A DNA stretch of 64,000 nucleotides, taken from positions 83,028-147,027 of the forward strand of contig DATBKU010000153.1 in assembly GCA_036555725.1 (NCBI GenBank). The letters run 5' to 3'. This DNA comes from CALAED01 sp036555725. Lineage in GTDB: Bacteria > Actinomycetota > Actinomycetes > Streptosporangiales > Streptosporangiaceae. Shown piece after piece: positions 7,401-15,975 of this stretch. Made by a program: the position numbers and the translations under genes. Each line of letters starts with the position of its first letter. The first letter of the stretch is position 1. A model generated the notes under the pieces. That model did no database searches, had not been told where the DNA came from, and saw only the letters and a list, made by a program, of their open reading frames with translations.

Positions 7401-10351
7401 GACTGCACCGGCTCGCGGTCACCGCATTCGGGCCGTTCGCCGGCACCGCTGAGATCGATTTCGACGAGCTGTCGCAGGCCGGGCTCTTCCTCATCCACGG
7501 GCAGACCGGCGCGGGCAAGACCAGCGTCCTCGACGCGGTGTGCTTCGCGCTGTACGGCCAGGTGCCGGGGGCTCGCAACGCCGTGAAGGGGCTGCGCAGC
7601 GACCACGCGCCGCCCGACGTCGCGCCGCGCGCCGAGCTGGAGGCGACGGTGCGCGGGCGCCGGCTGCGGATCACCCGCGCCCCGGCCTGGCAGCGGCCCA
7701 AGAGGCGGGGCAGCGGCACCACGACCGAGCAGGCCAGGGTCATGGTCGAGGAGTACGTGACGGGTGCGTGGATCGGCCGGTCGACCCGGCTGGACGAGGC
7801 GGGCGACTTCATCGGCCGGCTGCTCGGCATGTCGGCCGATCAGTTCTGCCAGGTGGCGATGTTGCCGCAGGGCGATTTCGCCACGTTTCTGCGGTCCGGC
7901 GCCGAGGAGCGCCGCCGGGTTCTGGAGAAGCTGTTCGCCACCGAGGTCTTCACCGAGGTGGAGCGGTGGCTCGCGGAGCGGCGGACGGCGACCCACCGCG
8001 CGGCCGGGGAGCTGCGCGCGGCCGTCGAGTCCATCGCCGACCGCATCGCCGAGACCGCCGGCACCGAGCGCCCTGAAGAGGCGTTCGTGGCCTGGGCCAC
8101 CGAGCTGGCCGGCCAGTTCGACGCCGTCCGGACGGCGGCCGAGTCGCTACTCGCCGAGGCCGCGACCGAGCTCGACTCGGCCCGGGGCGCCGCGGAGCGC
8201 GGCCGTACACTCGCCGACCGGCAGCGCCGGCACGCCGACGCGGTCCGTCGTCGCGCGGCGCTCGACGGCAAAGCGGGGGAGCGGGCCGAGCTCGCGGCCC
8301 GGCTGGAGGCCGCCGTCCGGGCCGACCGGGTCATGCCGCTGCTGCGCGCCGTGGCCGACCGGGCCCGCCGATCCGAGGTGACCGCGCGCCAGGCCGACGA
8401 GGCCCGGTCGGCCGTTGCCGACCTGGTCCCGTCAGGCGCGACCGAGGAACTGCTGGCCGCGGCCGAACGCGCCCGCCGCGACGAGATGGCCGGCCTCGAC
8501 CGGCTGCGCGCCGACGCCGTACGGCTCGCGCGGATCGACCGCGACATCGATCGCGCCCGGCGAGAAGGCGAGCGGCTGGAGCGGCAGGACGCGATGCTCA
8601 CCGCCGTGCTGGCCGAGCTGCCGGGCCGGGTCGACGAGCTGCGGGCGGAGCGCGCCGACGCAGAACGGCAGGCGGCCGCCCGGCCGGGTGCGGTCGCGGC
8701 GGTCGACGAGGCCGATCGGCGGGTCATGACGGCCGTACGACGGGACGCGCTCGACGGCGAGCTGGCCGCGGCCGAGGCGGCGCACCGCGCGGCGGTCGAC
8801 AGCGCCCAAGAGCTCCGCGACCAGGTGCAGGAGCTGCGCCAGGCCCGGCTGGACGGCATGGCCGCGGTGCTCGCCGTCGACCTGTCCGAGGGCGAGCCGT
8901 GCCGCGTGTGCGGCTCGCCGGACCATCCGACGCCGGCCGCGGCGCACGATGTCGTTCCCGGCGACGCCGAGGAGGAACGCGCCCAGGTCGCCTACGAGCA
9001 GGCGCAGGCCGAGCGGGAGGAGGCCGCCGCCCGGGTGGCCAAGCTCAGCGCCGACCTCGACAACGCCCGCGATCTCGTCGGTGACCGCGCGGTCGAGGCG
9101 CTGTCGGCGGAGCTGGCCGAGGCCGAGGCGGAGCTCGACGCCATCGACGCGGAGATCGCCGACTCCGAACGGCTGGCCGCCGCCGTGCTCGACGCGGAGG
9201 CCGAGCTGTCCCAGGCCCGTGACGAACGGGAGGCCGTCGTACGCTCGCTGGCCGAGAACGGCACCCGGCTGGCCGAGCTGGGGGGTGAGGTGGCGCGGCT
9301 GCGCGACCTGCTCGACCGGGCCTGCGGCGACGACCCGACGCTGGAGGCCCGTGTCGAGCGGCTCGGCCGCGAGGCCGCACTGCTGCACACGGCCGTCGAG
9401 ACGGCCCGCCGTACCGACACGGCCGCGCAGGAGCTCGCCGACGCGGGAGTCGCGGCCGAGCGGGCCGCGGCCGAGCAGGGCTTCGACTCCGCTGCGGACG
9501 CTGTGCGGGCGGCGCTGGCCGACGACGCACGAGCCGAGCTCGCGGCACGGGTCCGGTCGCATGAGACGGAGGAGGCCGCCGTGGGTGAGCTGCTCGGCGA
9601 CGCCGAGCTGGCCGAGGCGGCCGCCGCCCCGAGCCCCGATCTCGGCGCCCTCGAGGCCGCGCTGACCACGGCGGAGCAGGTCCACATGGCCGTCGCCGGG
9701 GCCCGCGACCGGGCGCGTCAGCGCGGCGCCCGCCTCGCCGAGCTGCGTACGGAACTGACGGACCGGGTCGCGGCGTGGCGGCCGGCCGCCGAGCGGCACG
9801 CCGTGGCGTCCCGGCTGGCGGGCCTCACCTCCGGACAGCCCGGGGTCAACCGGCTGAACATGAGATTGTCGGCCTACGTGCTGGCCGCCCGGCTGGAGCA
9901 GGTCGTCGCGGCGGCCAACGACCGGCTGGCCCGCATGTCCGCGGGCCGTTACGCGCTCGCGCACACGGTCGACAAGGCCGCGGGCGACCGCCGGGGCGGC
10001 AGCGGCGGGCTCGGCCTGCGGGTAATCGACGCCTGGACCGGGCGGGAGCGCGACCCTGTCACGCTGTCGGGCGGCGAGTCCTTCATCACCTCGCTGAGCC
10101 TCGCCCTCGGCCTCGCCGACGTGGTGACCGCCGAGGCGGGCGGCACCGAGATCGGCACTCTCTTCGTCGACGAGGGCTTCGGCACCCTCGACGACGACAC
10201 GCTCGACGAGGTCATGGACGTGCTCGACGGCCTGCGCGACGGCGGCCGCGCCGTCGGCATCGTCAGCCACGTCGGCGAGCTACGCGCCCGCATCCCCGCC
10301 CAACTCCACGTCCGCAAGGCCCGCACCGGCTCCCGCCTCACCACCACCTGA
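7397..10351 (+). CDS. sbcC: Exonuclease subunit SbcC (Rad50-like SMC ATPase)
   Basis: A 984-residue SMC-family ATPase. Walker A GQTGAGKTS is at ~35, followed by long Ala/Glu/Arg-rich coiled coils, a zinc-hook motif CRVCG near residue 500, and a second coiled coil. The ABC signature LSGGESF is at ~890, with Walker B/D-loop FVDEGFGTLD at ~925 and a switch His in VSHVGEL. It supplies ATP-dependent DNA tethering and gating for SbcD. GTG 7397 is used; it overlaps the stop of the preceding small element. It ends 20 bp from the convergent collagen-like gene. Confidence 0.96.
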   Translation: MRLHRLAVTAFGPFAGTAEIDFDELSQAGLFLIHGQTGAGKTSVLDAVCFALYGQVPGARNAVKGLRSDHAPPDVAPRAELEATVRGRRLRITRAPAWQRPKRRGSGTTTEQARVMVEEYVTGAWIGRSTRLDEAGDFIGRLLGMSADQFCQVAMLPQGDFATFLRSGAEERRRVLEKLFATEVFTEVERWLAERRTATHRAAGELRAAVESIADRIAETAGTERPEEAFVAWATELAGQFDAVRTAAESLLAEAATELDSARGAAERGRTLADRQRRHADAVRRRAALDGKAGERAELAARLEAAVRADRVMPLLRAVADRARRSEVTARQADEARSAVADLVPSGATEELLAAAERARRDEMAGLDRLRADAVRLARIDRDIDRARREGERLERQDAMLTAVLAELPGRVDELRAERADAERQAAARPGAVAAVDEADRRVMTAVRRDALDGELAAAEAAHRAAVDSAQELRDQVQELRQARLDGMAAVLAVDLSEGEPCRVCGSPDHPTPAAAHDVVPGDAEEERAQVAYEQAQAEREEAAARVAKLSADLDNARDLVGDRAVEALSAELAEAEAELDAIDAEIADSERLAAAVLDAEAELSQARDEREAVVRSLAENGTRLAELGGEVARLRDLLDRACGDDPTLEARVERLGREAALLHTAVETARRTDTAAQELADAGVAAERAAAEQGFDSAADAVRAALADDARAELAARVRSHETEEAAVGELLGDAELAEAAAAPSPDLGALEAALTTAEQVHMAVAGARDRARQRGARLAELRTELTDRVAAWRPAAERHAVASRLAGLTSGQPGVNRLNMRLSAYVLAARLEQVVAAANDRLARMSAGRYALAHTVDKAAGDRRGGSGGLGLRVIDAWTGRERDPVTLSGGESFITSLSLALGLADVVTAEAGGTEIGTLFVDEGFGTLDDDTLDEVMDVLDGLRDGGRAVGIVSHVGELRARIPAQLHVRKARTGSRLTTT

Positions 10352-10371
10352 CCCGCGCCGCGGGCGGGACG

Positions 10372-10944
10372 TCACAGGGTGGGGAGGGTGCCGCTTTCAG
10401 GGGGCTCGGTGGTGCAGGGCCAGGCTTGGCCCGGGGGTTGGGGTTCGCAGTAGACCTGGTCGGGTGCGGGGCCTGGCTCGCCGCGAGGGCCGGTGTCGCC
10501 GCGCGGGCCCGTGTCGCCCTGGGGGCCTCGCGGGCCGGCCGGACCGCCAGGGCCGGCCGGACCGGGTGGTCCCGAAGGACCGGTGGGGCCGAGCGGACCG
10601 GTCGGGCCGAGCACGCCGGGCGGGCCCTGCTGACCGGCATCGCCCTGGGGGCCGGGCACGCCGGGCAGGCCGCGCGGACCCGGCCGGCCCTGCGGACCGG
10701 GCGGGCCCTGCTCGCCCGGGGCGCCGGTGGCGCCGCGATGGCCGGTGCGGCCGACCTTCGGGACGCCGCCGAGCTGGCGGACCTGCTGCACGAGCGTGTC
10801 GCGGTCCTGCTGCGCGTTCTGCAGCCGGTCGCCGAGTGCCTGGATCTCCATGGAGACCCAGATGGTGAGCCCGGTCAGCATCGCCACGATGAGGCCCAGA
10901 TAAAGATCGCGGCGGGACAAGCGTGCTTTGATATGAGCTTTCAA
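10372..10944 (-). CDS. Membrane-anchored collagen-like (Gly-X-Y) protein
   Basis: A 190-residue protein. It has a short basic N-terminus, one membrane segment (LYLGLIVAMLTGLTIWVSM, ~15-35), a short coiled coil (~38-60) and then about 32 uninterrupted Gly-X-Y triplets (~68-164), many of them GPP/GPR/GDT. A tail with two cysteines 10 residues apart ends it. This predicts a trimeric collagen-like stalk outside the membrane, with the coiled coil as trimerisation seed. Start: TTG 10944, preceded by AGGAG 5 nt away and overlapping the TGA of the upstream gene. Bacterial collagen-like proteins serve in surface attachment or spore or phage fibres; the role here is unknown. Confidence 0.8.
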   Translation of the reverse strand: MKAHIKARLSRRDLYLGLIVAMLTGLTIWVSMEIQALGDRLQNAQQDRDTLVQQVRQLGGVPKVGRTGHRGATGAPGEQGPPGPQGRPGPRGLPGVPGPQGDAGQQGPPGVLGPTGPLGPTGPSGPPGPAGPGGPAGPRGPQGDTGPRGDTGPRGEPGPAPDQVYCEPQPPGQAWPCTTEPPESGTLPTL

Positions 10945-11267
10945 TGGTTCTCCTGCACAGAGAGCCAGACCTGTACCACCAGTGAGATCAACAGCAACGC
11001 GGTCGGGATGACTCCGGCGTAGACGCTCTGTCGCCAGTTGGAGCCGCGCTCCCGGTCGCGGTGCTCGAAGCGCGACGTCATCGTCCGAAGGTCGTCTTCG
11101 AACCGGGCCCGGAGCAGCTCGATATCGCGCTCCACCTCGGTGAACCGGCGTTCGCTGGCACGCTGTTCGGCGATGTAGAGCTCCTGGGAGACCAGCCGCT
11201 GCATGGAGTTGTAGACCTCGTTGAGCCGCCAGGCGAGCTCGCTGACGGAGGGGGAATCGCGGTCCAT
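10941..11267 (-). CDS. Coiled-coil protein with C-terminal membrane anchor
   Basis: A 108-residue protein of no family I can name. Residues ~8-80 are a strongly charged helix/coiled coil (Glu/Arg-rich), and ~85-105 form one hydrophobic segment (VIPTALLLISLVVQVWLSV). Its stop overlaps the TTG start of the collagen-like gene, so the pair is translationally coupled and probably forms one membrane complex. ATG 11267 was chosen because GAGGG lies 5-6 nt upstream. Similar small proteins occur in actinobacteriophage and prophage structural regions, which is a possible origin, but no other phage genes are nearby. Confidence 0.7.
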   Translation of the reverse strand: MDRDSPSVSELAWRLNEVYNSMQRLVSQELYIAEQRASERRFTEVERDIELLRARFEDDLRTMTSRFEHRDRERGSNWRQSVYAGVIPTALLLISLVVQVWLSVQENH

Positions 11268-11407
11268 GTGCACCCTCTGAACCAATATCGGGGGGACGGA
11301 TCGAGCGGCGCGACTCGCTCCAAGGGGACACCGAGAGTGAGTTTATTGCTACGCAGCGACACGGACGGCCACTTTCCGTCAATAGTTGGCCGGACGTGGC
11401 CGCGAAG

Positions 11408-11425
11408 CGTCAGCAATTGCTGACG
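11408..11425. promoter_or_regulatory. Perfect 18-bp palindrome between divergent genes
   Basis: CGTCAGCAATTGCTGACG is a perfect inverted repeat lying between the minus-strand coiled-coil/collagen-like pair and the plus-strand MmcQ/YjbR gene. The surrounding 11285-11520 region is otherwise non-coding. Size and symmetry suggest a dimeric regulator site. It is roughly 140 bp from one start and 100 bp from the other. Confidence 0.5.
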
Positions 11426-11522
11426 GAGAGTGTCTGAAATGCGAGGTGTCGCGTTCCTGTCCGGACAAGGAGGTGGGCAAATACAAGGTAGAGCTGTCGG
11501 ATCCGGCTGATACACCTCGGGT

Positions 11523-11879
11523 ATGAGCGTTGAGGATTTTCTCGCGATCGTGCTCGGGTTGCCGGAGGTGACCCAAAATCACGGGCATCCGAGCTATACC
11601 GGCTTCAGGGTGCGCGACAAAGGCTTCTGCTACCTCAACGAGGCCGAGGAGGTCGTCGTACTCAAGGCCACTCGCGAGGAGCAGGCCGCGCTGGTCGCCG
11701 AGGACTCCGAGGTCTTCGCCCCGTCCTGGACGGGTGGTCGCTTCGCCTGGGTCGAGATCAAGCTCGAAAAGGCCGACCACGAAGAGGTCGCCGAGCTCGT
11801 CACCGAGGCCTGGCGACTGTCCGCCCCGAAACGGCTTACCGCCGCGTTCCTTGGCTCGTCCGCGATCAAGGACCCGTAG
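11523..11879 (+). CDS. MmcQ/YjbR family protein
   Basis: A 118-residue protein of the CyaY-like-fold MmcQ/YjbR family, recognisable from LGLPEVTQNHGHPSYTGFRVRDKGF at the N-terminus (quoted in part by position ~12-36), the WVEIKLEKADHEE block and the C-terminal AWRLSAPKRL. These proteins are small, cytoplasmic and thought to bind DNA; their biochemical role is not settled. It is monocistronic. The nearest ribosome-site-like sequence upstream is weak, and ATG 11523 is the only sensible start. Confidence 0.85.
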   Translation: MSVEDFLAIVLGLPEVTQNHGHPSYTGFRVRDKGFCYLNEAEEVVVLKATREEQAALVAEDSEVFAPSWTGGRFAWVEIKLEKADHEEVAELVTEAWRLSAPKRLTAAFLGSSAIKDP

Positions 11880-12007
11880 CCGCCGCCTGTTGGGAGCAAT
11901 GACGCCGTGTCGCAGATCGACGTTCAGGCGCGGCGGCCGGGCACAGTCTCGTCCCCGGCCGCGCCGTCACGGGCCATTTCGCCGACCAATGAGCTGATCG
12001 CGGCCGC

Positions 12008-14176
12008 CTAAAGGAGCTCCGCGATGGCCGCCGCCGCCCGCGTCGCGCCGTCGGTCTCGACCGGGCGGTAGTCGACTTCGCGTCCGATCTCACCTGCGAT
12101 CGCGAGGGCGATTTCCTCAGGTCCGTCGAGCTCGAAGTCCATGTGCCGCCCGGCCTTATAGCCCTGCAGGCGGTGGCGGACATGGAAATTCTGCTCGAAG
12201 TGGTGGCGGAGCGGGAAGTAGAGGAACGGCCGCCGGTTGGCGGTGAGCTCCATGGCGGTGGTCAGCCCGCCTTGAACCACGGCGAGATCGCAGGCCGCGA
12301 GGTGGCGATAGAGGTTGTGCACGTAGGCTCGCAGCTCCAGTCCCTCGGCGCTCGGCAACGTCGCGGGATCGATCCGGGGTCCGGTGACCACGACCATCCG
12401 CAGCTCAGGGACGAGGCGCTTGGCTTGCGGGAATGCCTCGATCGTCCTGCGGAGCAGGTGACCGCCAACGCCGGAACCGCCCACGGTGACGATGCAAACC
12501 TGCTCGCCGGGGGCATAGCCCAGCTCGTGGCGAAGCTTCTCCCGATCGGTGAGCTGAGCCGGATCGAAGCCGCTCACGTAGCCGGTGAACGCGAAATGCT
12601 CTTCGGTCCAGTCGCGGATCGCGGGCAGATCGGGGCCGAAGCGGTCGGGCACGATGTCGCCGGGGTTGCCGACGAACAGCGCTCGGTCTCGGATGCGCCG
12701 GTAGCGCGCGATGTGCTCGATCATCTCGGCGTTGTAGTCGGTGGTGAGGTACTCCTCGCGGGCGCCGCCGTCCCGCATCGGCAGCCAGCCGACGAAGTCG
12801 GTGAGCCACACGTACGCGGCGCGCTTCAGCTCCGGGTTCTCGTGCAGGTAGTAGTCGAGCTCCCATGCCTCGTCGCCGATCCACAGGTCGTACTGCTCGG
12901 ACTCGGTGAGGTCGTGGAAGACCATGAAGTTGGACAGGAGGATCTCGTCCATCCGCCGCCAGGCCTGGAAGCAGTGCAGGTCGTGCTCGGCTGACTCCGA
13001 TTCGATGTGGCCGGACTCGTTGGCGAGGTAGGCGCTCGCCGGATGAATTCGCTCGCCTTCGCCCTTGAGCACCTTGGTCACTGGGTGCTGAGCCAGCCAG
13101 TCGATCTCCAGGTCCGGGTGGAGCCTGCGCAGCTCCCTGGCGATCGCCACGTCCCGCTGCGCATGGCCCAGCCCGATCGGCGAGGAGATATACAGGGCGC
13201 GCTTGCGCCGGGACCGGCCCCTGACCCAGACGGGCGGGGCCTCGATCGCGCCTCCGGAGGCGAGCGCCCGCTCGGCGAAGTCGCGCACCAGCAAGTTGAT
13301 CTTGACGGGGTCGCGAGCGGTCGGAATGTGGCCCGATCCTTCCAGGCTCACGAAGGCACCGCCGATCATCTCGGCGTAGGCCGTTCCGACATCGTGGGGG
13401 CGGATGGCGTCGTCCCGTCCATGGATCACCAGCACCGGGCAGCGAACCCGGGCCGCCAGCTCGCGCACCGCGGCCTCGTCGGCGAGCCGCGGCGCGAGCT
13501 GGGTCGCGATCAGCGTCCTGGCATCTGTCTCCAGGCCCCAGCCGACCGCGTCCTCGCGCTGCTTGGTCGAATGCGGCTCGGTGAAGCATTGGGAGAAGAA
13601 GAACTCGAGGAAGTCCTCGTAATTATCGAGCCAGTAATGGAGGTTCCATTTCCCCCACCCCTCGTAGGAGTCACGAGGGCGCTCGAACATCGCCTGGGCA
13701 TCGTCGCGCGGCGCGGACGATGCCAGCGGTAGAGCCGGGGCAATCACCACCATCCCCGCGACCCGATCGGGGTGCCCGGCGGCCAGCAGCAGTGACCGCT
13801 CCGCTCCGCGCGAGAGCGAGACGGTGACCGCTCGCTCGGTGCCGGTGGCGTCCAGTACCGCGAGCGCGTCGCCGGCGAACTCTTCCTCCTTGTAGGCGTC
13901 GGGCTCAGCCGGGCGATCGGACCTGCCGTTGCCGCGCCCGTCGAATGCCACGACCCGGAAATGACGCGCCAGGTACGGGATCTGCATCTTCCAGAAGCGG
14001 GAGTGGATGATCGACCAGGTCGGCATCAGGAGGATCGTCGAATCTCCCTCGCCGTAGACCTCGTAGAACGTCCTGACGCCGTCCCGCTCGACGTACCCCT
14101 CGTCATCGGGGTAGCGGGCGCGGCTCTGCTCAGGTCTGGCCGCCGCGACGGGCGGCGTGGTGGTGGTCGTGCTCAT
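12008..14176 (-). CDS. Alpha/beta-hydrolase fused to a GT-B glycosyltransferase
   Basis: A 722-residue two-domain protein. Residues ~25-320 are an alpha/beta-hydrolase: nucleophile elbow SLSRG, acid Asp in VIHGRDD and His in GSGHIPT. Residues ~325-722 are a UGT/MurG-like glycosyltransferase with the N-terminal motif GLGHAQRD and the C-terminal donor-binding block VVQGGLTTAMELTANRRP followed by LRHHFEQN. No stop or start separates the halves. The product may be a glycosylated small molecule or a detoxified macrolide-like compound, but the substrate is unknown. ATG 14176 has GGGGGAG upstream and overlaps the 3' end of the TetR gene by 47 bp, so it is coupled to, and probably controlled by, that regulator. 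Confidence 0.85.
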   Translation of the reverse strand: MSTTTTTPPVAAARPEQSRARYPDDEGYVERDGVRTFYEVYGEGDSTILLMPTWSIIHSRFWKMQIPYLARHFRVVAFDGRGNGRSDRPAEPDAYKEEEFAGDALAVLDATGTERAVTVSLSRGAERSLLLAAGHPDRVAGMVVIAPALPLASSAPRDDAQAMFERPRDSYEGWGKWNLHYWLDNYEDFLEFFFSQCFTEPHSTKQREDAVGWGLETDARTLIATQLAPRLADEAAVRELAARVRCPVLVIHGRDDAIRPHDVGTAYAEMIGGAFVSLEGSGHIPTARDPVKINLLVRDFAERALASGGAIEAPPVWVRGRSRRKRALYISSPIGLGHAQRDVAIARELRRLHPDLEIDWLAQHPVTKVLKGEGERIHPASAYLANESGHIESESAEHDLHCFQAWRRMDEILLSNFMVFHDLTESEQYDLWIGDEAWELDYYLHENPELKRAAYVWLTDFVGWLPMRDGGAREEYLTTDYNAEMIEHIARYRRIRDRALFVGNPGDIVPDRFGPDLPAIRDWTEEHFAFTGYVSGFDPAQLTDREKLRHELGYAPGEQVCIVTVGGSGVGGHLLRRTIEAFPQAKRLVPELRMVVVTGPRIDPATLPSAEGLELRAYVHNLYRHLAACDLAVVQGGLTTAMELTANRRPFLYFPLRHHFEQNFHVRHRLQGYKAGRHMDFELDGPEEIALAIAGEIGREVDYRPVETDGATRAAAAIAELL

Positions 14177-14792
14177 TGGTCTCCCCCTGTGATTCCAGCC
14201 ATTGGTCGATCCAGGCGAGCAGCGCGTCGTGGCCCGCCGAAACCCCGGAGACGCGCTCCAGCTCGATTCCCTGGTTGAAGGTCATCACGAGGCTGACCAG
14301 GGCCTCCAATGGAAACTCCCGCGGATCGAGCCCGTACTCGTCGGCGGCGTTCCCGAAGGCATCGGTCAGCACCTCGCGCCACTCTTGGTTCACGCGGGCG
14401 ATGCGCTCGCGGATCTCGGGCCGGTTCCAGCCGAACGCCTGCAGCTCGAGCCAGATCTTGGGATAGCCCGCCGCGAGGTCCTCCTCGAGATAGCGCATCG
14501 CGGTCCGCCATTTCTCGATGAACGGCTTGTCGGCTTCGTACAACGCCCGCTGTCTTTTGATCAGCCGGTCGGTGAAGCGCTCGAGCGCCTGCAGCATTAC
14601 CTCGTCGAGCGAGCCGAAGTAGTAGTGGATGAGTCCCTGATTGAGCCCCGCTGCGCCTGCCAGGCGCCGTGTCGTGACGCCGGCATGGCCCTCCTCGATC
14701 AGCAACCGCTCGGCGGCGTCGAGGAACCCCTCGACAGCGCGCGCACGTGGCGGCGAGGCACTGCGCCTGGCTGACGCTAGACGTCCGACCAT
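14130..14792 (-). CDS. TetR/AcrR family repressor
   Basis: A 220-residue protein with an N-terminal HTH typical of TetR (ILDAAERLL-like segment, then TTRRLAGAAGLNQGLIHYYFGS, cited by position ~30-60) and an all-helical ligand domain. It has AGGAG 9 nt before ATG 14792. A perfect 18-bp palindrome lies 20 bp upstream, the usual place for autoregulation. Its 3' end runs 47 bp into the hydrolase-glycosyltransferase fusion gene, which makes that gene the obvious target. The ligand may be the substrate of the fusion enzyme. Confidence 0.93.
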   Translation of the reverse strand: MVGRLASARRSASPPRARAVEGFLDAAERLLIEEGHAGVTTRRLAGAAGLNQGLIHYYFGSLDEVMLQALERFTDRLIKRQRALYEADKPFIEKWRTAMRYLEEDLAAGYPKIWLELQAFGWNRPEIRERIARVNQEWREVLTDAFGNAADEYGLDPREFPLEALVSLVMTFNQGIELERVSGVSAGHDALLAWIDQWLESQGETNEHDHHHAARRGGQT

Positions 14793-14811
14793 GGGAACTC
14801 GCTCCTGACGT

Positions 14812-14829
14812 CTTAGGCGATCGCCTAAG
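14812..14829. promoter_or_regulatory. Perfect 18-bp TetR operator
   Basis: CTTAGGCGATCGCCTAAG is a perfect palindrome 20 bp upstream of the TetR start codon. Its position and symmetry make it the probable autoregulatory site controlling the tetR-hydrolase/glycosyltransferase unit. Confidence 0.75.
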
Positions 14830-14972
14830 GCATTTGACTAACCAAACAGGAGCGGGCGCCGGCTCCGCAAGCGGCTGACCGCCACCGGCCACGTGTGCCA
14901 AGGTCATCGTTGCGCTCGCCCGCGCCATCTGGCCACGGCCGGAGTGTCACTGGTGCGCAGTACGCTCCGGCC

Positions 14973-15419
14973 ATGGCAGCCAGGATCGATCTGACCTTTG
15001 ATTGCGCGGACGCGCGTCTTCTCGCCGAGTTCTGGAAGACGGCGCTGGGTTACATAGACGAGCCGCCCCCTGCTCCCTCCAAGACGCGCGACGAGTGGCT
15101 CGCCCAGTTCGACGAACCGGGCGACGAACCGGGCGAGGTCTCCGAAGCCGACGCCGCCTGGCTGTGCGACCCCGGCGGGGTCGGCCCCCGTCTGTCCATC
15201 CTCAAGGTTCCCGAGCCCAAGACGGCCAAGAACCGGCTCCACATCGATATCCGCGTCCCGGGTGACGGCAGTCCCGACGAACGGTGGTCACGGATCAGGA
15301 CGGAAGCCGAGCGCCTCGTCAAGGCCGGCGGCACCGTCCAGCAGGAGTTCCCCGGCCACCACATCACGATGGCCGACCCAGAGGGCAACGAGTTCTGCGT
15401 CGCGGCAACCGCCACATGA
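14973..15419 (+). CDS. VOC/glyoxalase-like family protein
   Basis: A 148-residue protein with the paired beta-alpha-beta-beta-beta pattern of the VOC superfamily. The start IDLTFDCADARLLAEFWKTALG and the end HHITMADPEGNEFCV (positions ~5-26 and ~130-145) are hallmark segments of the glyoxalase-like group. The substrate is unknown; such proteins act in metal-dependent dioxygenation, isomerisation or antibiotic binding. ATG 14973 directly precedes the conserved AARIDLTFD. It is monocistronic. Confidence 0.85.
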   Translation: MAARIDLTFDCADARLLAEFWKTALGYIDEPPPAPSKTRDEWLAQFDEPGDEPGEVSEADAAWLCDPGGVGPRLSILKVPEPKTAKNRLHIDIRVPGDGSPDERWSRIRTEAERLVKAGGTVQQEFPGHHITMADPEGNEFCVAATAT

Positions 15420-15455
15420 TCATGTGCATGGCCTAGTCCTGGGGGTGGCGGGTGA

Positions 15456-15935
15456 TTAGAGCGTCTTGAAGTACCGGGCGATGGGGAGAGCGACGAAACC
15501 GGCGCGCTCATAGGTGCGCCGGGCCGGCGCATGACCGGGGTCGCCGCCGGTTTCCACCATTGCCACTGTCATGTTGCTGTCTTTGAACCACCGCAGCGCG
15601 GTGGAGGTCAGGAGAGCACCGGCGCCGTTGCGCTGATATTCCGGATCGACGGCGATCATGTAGATCTCGCCGATATCCGTTTCGTGATCGAGCCGCGCGG
15701 CGACAAATCCGATGACGCCCTCGTTCAGCTCGGCGACCCAGACGCGCATTCCGGCCGCGGTGCAGGTGGCTCGCACCGCTCGCCGTTGATCCGCGCGCCA
15801 ATCAGAATGCAGCCGGTGATAAATACCGCCCAGGATATTTTCGAGCGAATCGAATATCGGTGCCCAGGCCCGCAGCGAAAGGACTATCACCGCATCCAGG
15901 TCGCGGGTTTCATAGAGCCGGACGATCGGTCGCAT
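15456..15935 (-). CDS. GNAT-family N-acetyltransferase
   Basis: A 159-residue acetyltransferase. The acetyl-CoA binding motif A appears as IAVDPEYQRNGAGALL (QRNGAG pyrophosphate loop, ~residues 98-112), preceded by the beta-bulge strand VGFVAARL-like segment. It transfers an acetyl group to an unknown amine. It lies 40 bp downstream of the two-domain monooxygenase on the same strand and could be carried on its transcript, but nothing links it functionally. Confidence 0.9.
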   Translation of the reverse strand: MRPIVRLYETRDLDAVIVLSLRAWAPIFDSLENILGGIYHRLHSDWRADQRRAVRATCTAAGMRVWVAELNEGVIGFVAARLDHETDIGEIYMIAVDPEYQRNGAGALLTSTALRWFKDSNMTVAMVETGGDPGHAPARRTYERAGFVALPIARYFKTL

Positions 15936-15975
15936 GTCTGCATGCTGCCGGGTCGCCGCGCATCCCGCACTTGGT

